Origin: an uncultured Lachnospiraceae bacterium
GTDB lineage: Bacteria; Bacillota; Clostridia; Lachnospirales; Lachnospiraceae
Assembly: GCA_902463835.1 (NCBI GenBank)
Contig: CABQGZ010000059.1
Location: forward strand, 1-11,236
Length of the DNA stretch: 11,236 bases
Direction of reading: 5' to 3'
Below the pieces are notes generated by a model. The model was not told the origin of the DNA and did not search any database. It saw only the letters and a list, made by a program, of their open reading frames with translations. Shown piece by piece: positions 6,395 through 11,236 of this stretch; the stretch's first letter is position 1, and every line of letters begins with the position of its first letter. The position numbers and the translations under genes were made by a program.

Positions 6395-7663
6395 TCAATA
6401 CAGCTCCGCGATTCTGGTAATCGCCACATACAGCTCCGAGATCTTATACCAGGTGGTAAAATCAACAATACCGGTGGACGGCAAGCCGAAGGTGGACTGG
6501 AAGGCCGCCACCGCAGCCCTGGTCGCCGGGCCATAGATGCCGTCGGGCGTAACGGTAGGGATGGAGCTGTACACCTGGGAGATTCTGGCAAGCTGTTCCT
6601 GCATCTGGCGCACTTTGTCGCCGGTGGAACCCTCCGAAAGGTTCTCCCCCGGCCAGGATGCCGGTATGCCGGAGATCTCCTCGGCCTCATTGATGTACAT
6701 ACTCTGACCATAATAATAGCGCAGAATCTCAATGGCAGAGTAACCCTGATCCCCCAGGCTCTTGGATCCCCATTGGGTCATCCAGTTTGGACAGCTCACC
6801 TTCTGTCCATCGCAATACTGGGTCAGTATGGGCTGCTTCACATTTGGTCTGGACAAGTAATTGGCAAACATTTCATCCACCACCAGGGATATGTTGTCGA
6901 AATAATTTCTCCCATAGATCCACTTGTGGTCAAAGGCTGTAGAGGAAGTAATCGTAAAATCATATCCCCGGTTCCGATACCACTCCGTATAGACCCGGTT
7001 CAATGTAAAAGACATGATTGCAAGAATATTCGCTCGTATGGTAGCGTCCGGCCAGGTTGCATAAATCTCGCTGGAGGCTACATTTTTGATATAATCCTTA
7101 TAGCGCACGTAATAATCCTGAGCTGTGGAGTCTCTGGGCGAACCATCATGTACCACCACATACTCCGGGATTACCACCCGGCTCAATACAATCTCCCCAG
7201 TCTCATTGACTGGTTTGATCTCTGCCTCCGCAATCTTCGGCGGATAATCCCCGTACAGCGTGTTGGCCGGAATCACAATATTCTGCAATGGTTCCTCCGC
7301 CGTCAGCAAGGGAAGCATCCGTATATTCTGTATGGCCTTGGTTCCCGAGAAAACCTCTGTGCCAGACACGTCCACAGACTGGTAACCCGCTGCCTCCACC
7401 CGTATCGTGAATTCCGAGTAAGGCTGGGGCTGATCCGGCTCCATGCTGTATTCCAACGGGGGCGTTGGAAGCGTCACCACCTCCGACTGACCTAACGCGT
7501 TTGTCCGAAGCTCCTCTATGGTACTTTCCGGGTCACCGCTGTAGGCGATGCTGACCTGGGCATTCTCGATAGGTCTGGCGCCTACTGCCGACGCCACCCG
7601 CACCTGCAGATTCCCCTGATCTACCGCATCATTCTGCATATAATGTATCTGCTGCCTTTGCAT
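6395..7663 (-). CDS. SpoIID-like protein with N-terminal beta domain and C-terminal peptidoglycan-binding domain
   Basis: About 422 residues in three parts. Residues ~17-116 look like a carboxypeptidase-regulatory/CNA-B-like beta-sandwich (LQVRVAS, IENAQVSI, GYQSVDVSG). Residues ~165-322 resemble the SpoIID amidase-enhancer/lytic-transglycosylase core: IPEYV, then NVASSEIYATWP, in which the Glu aligns with the catalytic Glu of SpoIID, and a TQWGSKSLGDQGYS...ILRYYYG tail like the family's QYGA..A..G end. Residues ~343-410 are a PG_binding_1 repeat (GDKVRQMQEQL, DGIYGPATRAAVAAFQ). Two Cys near residues 284 and 291 could bind metal. No signal peptide or membrane helix is present, odd for a wall protein. 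I chose the ATG at 7663 (GAGG five bases upstream) over the in-frame GTG at 7669. A small membrane protein gene lies just upstream. Roles in spore or wall peptidoglycan are inferred. Confidence 0.8.
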   Translation of the reverse strand: MQRQQIHYMQNDAVDQGNLQVRVASAVGARPIENAQVSIAYSGDPESTIEELRTNALGQSEVVTLPTPPLEYSMEPDQPQPYSEFTIRVEAAGYQSVDVSGTEVFSGTKAIQNIRMLPLLTAEEPLQNIVIPANTLYGDYPPKIAEAEIKPVNETGEIVLSRVVIPEYVVVHDGSPRDSTAQDYYVRYKDYIKNVASSEIYATWPDATIRANILAIMSFTLNRVYTEWYRNRGYDFTITSSTAFDHKWIYGRNYFDNISLVVDEMFANYLSRPNVKQPILTQYCDGQKVSCPNWMTQWGSKSLGDQGYSAIEILRYYYGQSMYINEAEEISGIPASWPGENLSEGSTGDKVRQMQEQLARISQVYSSIPTVTPDGIYGPATRAAVAAFQSTFGLPSTGIVDFTTWYKISELYVAITRIAELY

Positions 7664-7722
7664 AAACACCTCATATTTTTTCGCTTATTTCAGCATATGC
7701 GGCAGAGGAAGAAATATTGCAA

Positions 7723-7905
7723 TTATTCTCTATTTTCCGTAAGCGTAACGCTCTCGCTATCCATAAAAATAGAACCGCTGTCTGCCTTAAGCTTTCCTGC
7801 ACACAGGATTCCCACCAGGCCAAGAGCGATCACTGCAACAATGATAATGGCCTTGGAGCCTTGTTTCTCTGTTCTATTCAAATTAGCAAATTCGTCTTTT
7901 TTCAT
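7723..7905 (-). CDS. Small single-span membrane protein
   Basis: This 60-residue protein has a charged N-terminus (MKKDEFANLNRTEKQGSK), one hydrophobic helix (about 19-37, AIIIVAVIALGLVGILCAG) and a short polar tail rich in Ser, Asp and Glu. GAGGA stands seven bases before the ATG, and an extended -10 promoter lies a few dozen bases further up. Its stop is about 60 bases from the start of the SpoIID-like gene with no terminator between, so the two are probably one operon. The charge pattern fits a cytosolic N-terminus with the tail outside. I do not recognise the family. It could anchor or partner the signal-less SpoIID-like protein; that is a guess from position. Confidence 0.62.
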   Translation of the reverse strand: MKKDEFANLNRTEKQGSKAIIIVAVIALGLVGILCAGKLKADSGSIFMDSESVTLTENRE

Positions 7906-7936
7906 CTGTCTGTCCTCACAAATTCATTATGTCTTT

Positions 7937-7945
7937 ATTATAGCA
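7937..7945 (-). promoter_or_regulatory. Extended -10 promoter of the small membrane protein / SpoIID-like operon
   Basis: The minus strand reads TGCTATAAT, a TGn extension followed by perfect TATAAT (7942-7937), about 30 bases upstream of the ATG at 7905. No convincing -35 hexamer is visible. Sporulation sigma factors were not excluded, but the -10 fits the housekeeping consensus best. Confidence 0.5.
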
Positions 7946-8014
7946 ATAGTTTGTGAAGATTCCTTTAACGCAATCCCGTGTTTTTTCTTAAATTTTGCGA
8001 AAGATGATGGTGTA

Positions 8015-9049
8015 TTACTGTTTTTCTGACCTTCGGAATTCTTCTAATTCCTTTTGCATCTGCTCAATCGTTTCCCTCTGCCTGCTCAACTGCTCGTCCT
8101 TCTGGCTCAGCTGCTCGTCTTTCTGGCTCAGTTGCTCATTCTGTGCATCGATCGTCCCCTGCATCTCATCTATCATGTATTCTACAGTCTTCTTATCCAG
8201 TTCTTCCAATTCCTTCGAAAATATCCCCATGATACGCTCCGTATTCCGGCACAGCTCATATACCTCCTGATACAGCGTTTCAAATTCCGGATATACCTCA
8301 ATCAGCTTCAGTATGAACTCCGGATCATCTTCACTCAAAAAGGTCAGCCACGCCTCAAGTCTGTCTTTCTTCTCTACCCCTTTATTGTGCAGTTTTTTTC
8401 GGAAAATGTCAAGGGCAATGAATGCATATTCCTGCAAAAGATCAATCTCCAATCCCGTATCCGCCTCTTGTTTCGATCGGTGAATATAGATGTCCTCCGG
8501 GAATCTGTGGAACTCCTGTGTGCTCTTTTCATAAAATACAATCGTGTACACCTTTTTGATATCCCGATAACTGAATTTTTTCCCTTTCTCGCCTTTTACC
8601 CTCTTATATTGTCTCAGAAGCAGATCCGCCGAATAACATGCGCTTCGCTGGCCCGGAAAGTAATATCCCATTCGCTGCACTTCCACGTTGGCAATGCTCC
8701 CGTCCTCCAGCTGCACTACAATATCCATGATCAGCAGAGAACTCTCCGCAGAGATCCGGGCAGAATCATTGGGCAATACTTTTAAGATTTTTACCTTCTT
8801 TTTCAATATCAGTGTCAACAAATCCTCCAGCCGTTCCGGCGCCGTGTCCGGATTAAGGCTTTCCTTAAACATAATATCCGACAGTATCCTGGCTCCCCGC
8901 ATCCCAGTACATATATCCAGGAATATCTTCTGCTGCTCATTCGTCCATCCATCAAAAATTAGCTGGAGCTCTTTATTGGCATCGATCTCTTTTATCACCT
9001 CCTCCCTGTCACGAATCATTGGAAAATGCACCTTCAATACACTTGCCAT
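8015..9049 (-). CDS. Rpn-family / PD-(D/E)XK transposase-like nuclease
   Basis: This 344-residue protein resembles the Rpn/PDDEXK_2 family, described as recombination-promoting nucleases or putative transposases and often multicopy in gut Firmicutes. The nuclease core is at about residues 52-150: SDIMFKESL, then MDIVVQLEDGSIANVEVQ with D109 and the E-x-Q at 123-125 as likely metal ligands, then R..CYSADLL. Residues 280-344 form a coiled coil containing a repeated QLSQKDE heptad. I chose the ATG at 9049 because AGGAGGT sits six bases before it; upstream in-frame codons to 9154 have no ribosome binding site. No inverted repeats or target duplication were found beside it, so it stands alone. A DNA-end or recombination role is known for E. 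coli Rpn proteins; the role here is inferred. Confidence 0.82.
   Translation of the reverse strand: MASVLKVHFPMIRDREEVIKEIDANKELQLIFDGWTNEQQKIFLDICTGMRGARILSDIMFKESLNPDTAPERLEDLLTLILKKKVKILKVLPNDSARISAESSLLIMDIVVQLEDGSIANVEVQRMGYYFPGQRSACYSADLLLRQYKRVKGEKGKKFSYRDIKKVYTIVFYEKSTQEFHRFPEDIYIHRSKQEADTGLEIDLLQEYAFIALDIFRKKLHNKGVEKKDRLEAWLTFLSEDDPEFILKLIEVYPEFETLYQEVYELCRNTERIMGIFSKELEELDKKTVEYMIDEMQGTIDAQNEQLSQKDEQLSQKDEQLSRQRETIEQMQKELEEFRRSEKQ
8090..8131 (-). repeat. 21-bp tandem repeat encoding coiled-coil heptads
   Basis: Two 21-bp copies (8090-8110 and 8111-8131) differ at one base, and degenerate partial copies flank them. Each encodes one heptad, QLSQKDE in phase, so copy number changes would lengthen or shorten the coiled coil without breaking the frame. 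Confidence 0.85.
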
Positions 9050-9122
9050 AAAAATACCTCCTATGTAGTTTTGTGTTCTTCTCTCGGATTCATCCTTCGA
9101 TCTGGGAAGGGCCGAATAAAAG

Positions 9123-9136
9123 AGGCCAACTGGCCT
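9123..9136 (-). other. Short hairpin with T-run in the Rpn-like gene leader
   Basis: AGGCC-AGTT-GGCCT is followed on the minus strand by CTTTTATTC, about 75 bases before the ATG at 9049 and downstream of the candidate promoter. It resembles a weak terminator, but the stem is only 5 bp. Chance is possible. Confidence 0.3.
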
Positions 9137-9180
9137 TGACTGCATGTGACACAAGATTTGTGCCAGATTTTGCTAAATTC

Positions 9181-9209
9181 AATGTAACACAATTCCACTA
9201 GGATTGCAA
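9181..9209 (-). promoter_or_regulatory. Candidate promoter of the Rpn-like nuclease gene
   Basis: On the minus strand TTGCAA (9209-9204) and TACATT (9186-9181) are 17 bases apart, with TGT before the -10 as an extension. Each box matches four of six consensus bases. It would give a leader of about 125 bases. The rest of 9050-9264 holds no gene I can support. Confidence 0.4.
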
Positions 9210-9264
9210 TCGGTTTTTCCAGAAACTTCCCCTCACTTATTACAAAATCGTCAAAATCCAATAT

Positions 9265-9310
9265 AAAAGAGCATCCACCACAGTAATAATAACTGCGTGA
9301 ATGCTCTTTT
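9265..9310 (-). terminator. Intrinsic terminator of the phosphohexomutase gene
   Basis: A 10-bp stem AAAAGAGCAT/ATGCTCTTTT (9265-9274 with 9301-9310), with an inner CAGT/ACTG pairing, starts eight bases after the mutase stop codon. On the minus strand it ends in CTCTTTTATATT. The A/T symmetry would allow action in both directions, but only the mutase gene runs into it. Confidence 0.88.
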
Positions 9311-9317
9311 ACAGTTC

Positions 9318-11033
9318 CTATTCACAGATATCCTTCTTCAACGCTTCCAGCTTCTCCTCGGCATCCTTCAGAGAACTGCCCTTCACGCCAAAGTAATACT
9401 TGATCTTGGGCTCTGTGCCGGAGGGACGGACACAGCACCAGGCGTTATCGGAAAGCTCATAGTATAGCACATTGGAGGATGGCAGCCCGGTTGCGGTCAC
9501 CTCACCAGTCGCCAGATCCTTCCTGGTATCCGCCTGATAGTCGCGGACCGCCAGCACCTGGTATCCGCCCAGGGTCTTTGGCGGATTGCTGCGCTGTTCC
9601 TTCATCCGGTTCTGGATCTCCTTGGCGCCATCGATTCCCTTTAAGGTCAGTGTGGACAAGCCTTCCTTGTAATAACCGTACCGATCATACATATCGATCA
9701 TGGCATCCCACAGAGTCTTGCCCTGCAGCTTATAAAAAGCGGCCACCTCACAAAGCAGCATCACTGCCACGCAGGCATCCTTGTCCCGGGCGTATGTTCC
9801 AGCCAGACAGCCGTAGCTCTCTTCCAGACCGAACACATACTGGTGGGTGTGCTCCTCCTCGAAACGCTTGATCTGTTCACCGATGTATTTAAAGCCGGTC
9901 AGCACCTCGATCAGCACCACATCATAAGCTTTTGCAATGGCCTTGGCCATGTCGGTGGTTACGATAGTCTCAATGAGCGCCGGATTCTCTGGCATCGTGC
10001 CGTTCTCTGTCCGCTCGCGCAAGATATATTCCGCAATCAGCATGCCGGACATATTGCCGGTAAAGCTGACATACTCTCCTGTCTTCGTGTCCTTGGCGTA
10101 GACGCCGAGACGATCCGCATCCGGGTCCGTGGCAAGCACAATGTCCGCATCCACTTCCTTCGCCAGCTGTAAGGCCAGTGTCCAGGCCTTAGCATCCTCA
10201 GGATTGGGGTACGCAACCGTAGGAAATGCGCCGTCCGGCAGCTCCTGCTCCTTCACCACATAGACCTGGGTAAAGCCCAGCTCTTTCAATACCCGGCGCA
10301 CCGGAAGGTTCCCCGTTCCGTGCAGCGGCGTATATACAATCTTCATATCCTTTGCGGCCTGCCCGATCATCTCGGGGTGGATGCTCTGAGCCTTCAGCTG
10401 TTCCATGTAGGCGTCATCCAGCTCGGCTCCTATAATCTGAAACAGCCCATCTGCCTTTGCCGCATCCTCCGTCATGGTCTTCACCTGGGCAAAATCGGTC
10501 ACTTTCGCCACCTCCGCCAGGATATTCTTGTCATGGGGCGGCGTGATCTGGGCGCCGTCCTCCCAGTATACCTTATAGCCATTGTACTCTCTTGGGTTAT
10601 GGCTTGCGGTGATGACAATACCGGATATACATCCCAGTGTGCGCACCGCGAAGGAGAGCTCCGGCGTTGGGCGCAGGGATTCGAACAGATAGGTTTTGAT
10701 CCCGTTGGCGTTCAGGCAGAGAGCCGCCTCTTTGGCAAATTCCGGGGACATTCTCCGGGAATCGTAGGCGATGGCCACGCCCTTTCTCTGGCCCTTCTGG
10801 GATATGATATAGTTGGCAAGGCCCTGGGTGGCCTGGCGCACGGTATAGAGATTCATGCGGTTTGTTCCGGCTCCAATGACGCCCCTGAGGCCGCCGGTTC
10901 CGAATTCCAGCTGGCGGTAGAAGCGGTCTTCGATCTCTGCTTCGTTGTCCGCGATAGACAGCAGTTCGGCGCGGGTCTCCTGGTCAAAATAGGGGTCGGT
11001 GCACCATTTCTGGTAGGTTTCTTTGTATGTCAT
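9318..11033 (-). CDS. pgcA: Alpha-phosphohexomutase (phosphoglucomutase / phosphomannomutase)
   Basis: This cytosolic 571-residue enzyme interconverts hexose 6-phosphate and hexose 1-phosphate, feeding UDP-sugar synthesis for wall and surface glycans. All family landmarks are present: FGTGGLRG (44-51), the phosphoserine loop TASHNPREYNGYK with Ser144, the magnesium loop DPDADR (303-308), the sugar-specificity loop GLEES (402-406) and the phosphate-binding RPSGTEPK (536-543). The length fits the PgcA/YhxB-type group. I chose the ATG at 11033, preceded by GGAGG eight bases upstream. The frame stays open further upstream only because it runs through the 42-bp repeats, which should not be counted as protein. 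A strong terminator follows. The promoter is not visible between the gene and the repeats, so it may lie in or beyond them. Phosphoglucomutase is preferred over phosphomannomutase by length and the GLEES loop, but specificity is not proven. Confidence 0.95.
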   Translation of the reverse strand: MTYKETYQKWCTDPYFDQETRAELLSIADNEAEIEDRFYRQLEFGTGGLRGVIGAGTNRMNLYTVRQATQGLANYIISQKGQRKGVAIAYDSRRMSPEFAKEAALCLNANGIKTYLFESLRPTPELSFAVRTLGCISGIVITASHNPREYNGYKVYWEDGAQITPPHDKNILAEVAKVTDFAQVKTMTEDAAKADGLFQIIGAELDDAYMEQLKAQSIHPEMIGQAAKDMKIVYTPLHGTGNLPVRRVLKELGFTQVYVVKEQELPDGAFPTVAYPNPEDAKAWTLALQLAKEVDADIVLATDPDADRLGVYAKDTKTGEYVSFTGNMSGMLIAEYILRERTENGTMPENPALIETIVTTDMAKAIAKAYDVVLIEVLTGFKYIGEQIKRFEEEHTHQYVFGLEESYGCLAGTYARDKDACVAVMLLCEVAAFYKLQGKTLWDAMIDMYDRYGYYKEGLSTLTLKGIDGAKEIQNRMKEQRSNPPKTLGGYQVLAVRDYQADTRKDLATGEVTATGLPSSNVLYYELSDNAWCCVRPSGTEPKIKYYFGVKGSSLKDAEEKLEALKKDICE

Positions 11034-11058
11034 GGGTTTGTCCTCCAAAATTGTTGTT

Positions 11059-11236
11059 ATGTCAGTCGCTAAAGGGCCGGTTACGTCAGACGCTAAAGGG
11101 CCGCCCCGGGTACAGGGTACAGCCACGTCAGACAATAAGGGGCCGCCCCGGGTGCAGGGTACAGCCATGTCAGACAATAAGGGGCCGCCCCGGGTACAGG
11201 GTACAGCCACGTCAGACAATAAGGGGCCGCCCCGGG
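11059..11236. repeat. 42-bp GC-rich tandem repeat array (continues past window)
   Basis: Units lie at 11083-11124, 11125-11166, 11167-11208 and 11209-11236 (cut by the window edge), with a shortened, diverged unit at 11059-11082. The three outer copies are nearly identical; the copy nearest the mutase differs more. Each unit contains GGGGCCGCCCCGGG followed by GGGTACAGGGTACA, itself a small repeat. The unit is a multiple of three and has an open frame on both strands: SDVAVPCTRGGPLL on minus, and TSDNKGPPRVQGTA on plus from an ATG at 11059 that has no ribosome binding site. It starts only 26 bases from the mutase ATG, so it lies in that gene's leader or promoter region. Composition is much richer in GC than the neighbours. 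Whether it is a minisatellite, a coding repeat or part of a mobile repeat family cannot be told here. Confidence 0.92.

Noticed and set aside
6281..7495. 404-codon plus-strand reading frame opposite the SpoIID-like gene
   Set aside because: It starts inside the flippase-like gene in another frame, has no ribosome binding site, and shows no domain; it is an antisense shadow.
7956..8014. Terminator after the Rpn-like gene
   Set aside because: CGCAA/TTGCG arms can pair, but the loop is about 20 bases and no U-run follows.
9050..9154. 35-codon N-terminal extension of the Rpn-like nuclease
   Set aside because: The ATG at 9049 has a perfect AGGAGGT; the extension has none and no family similarity.
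9061..9261. 66-codon minus-strand reading frame upstream of the Rpn-like gene
   Set aside because: No ribosome binding site, no recognisable domain, and it overlaps the candidate promoter of the next gene.
11034..11219. 62-codon N-terminal extension of the phosphohexomutase
   Set aside because: It is the translated 42-bp repeat, kept open by a unit length divisible by three; the family start fits the ATG at 11033.
11059..11236. CRISPR array
   Set aside because: The units follow each other directly with no unique spacers, and no cas gene is present.

Overview
The window looks like a chromosomal segment of a Gram-positive Clostridia, most likely Lachnospiraceae. This is an inference from the protein families, strong AGGAGG-type ribosome binding sites, moderate GC in genes with AT-rich control regions, and a Rpn-like nuclease gene plus a GC-rich 42-bp repeat array. 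No rRNA, tRNA, CRISPR array or complete insertion sequence was seen.

Layout. Positions 1-3233 (minus strand) hold two ABC exporter half-transporters. They overlap by 10 bp and look like a heterodimeric multidrug-type pump (BmrCD/LmrCD type); the second gene runs off the left edge. Positions 3234-3749 are a 516-bp divergent control region. Its minus-strand half is the long 5' leader of the ABC operon: a promoter, a 24-codon leader peptide with its own ribosome binding site, and a hairpin plus U-run terminator placed before the first ABC gene. Three leader segments can pair in mutually exclusive ways, which is the layout of a ribosome-controlled transcription attenuator. Positions 3750-6392 (plus strand) are a tight three-gene envelope operon: a family 2 glycosyltransferase, a YiiX-like permuted papain-fold hydrolase, and a YbhN/LPG-synthase-TM-type membrane protein. 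Positions 6395-7905 (minus) hold a small single-span membrane protein followed by a SpoIID-like/peptidoglycan-binding protein, which ends 2 bp from the convergent membrane protein gene. Positions 8015-9049 (minus) encode a Rpn/PD-(D/E)XK transposase-like nuclease with a repeated coiled-coil tail. Positions 9318-11033 (minus) encode an alpha-phosphohexomutase (phosphoglucomutase type) with a clear terminator. Positions 11059-11236 are a 42-bp tandem repeat directly upstream of that mutase, continuing past the right edge.

How the parts may work together. The mutase supplies or drains glucose-1-phosphate for sugar-nucleotide synthesis. The glycosyltransferase operon probably builds or handles a glycolipid or other envelope glycan. 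The SpoIID-like protein would act on peptidoglycan. These links are inferred from family and proximity only. The most interesting element is the attenuator-like leader of the ABC pump. It resembles in logic the leader-peptide control of B. subtilis bmrBCD and would let a stalled ribosome switch on drug export.
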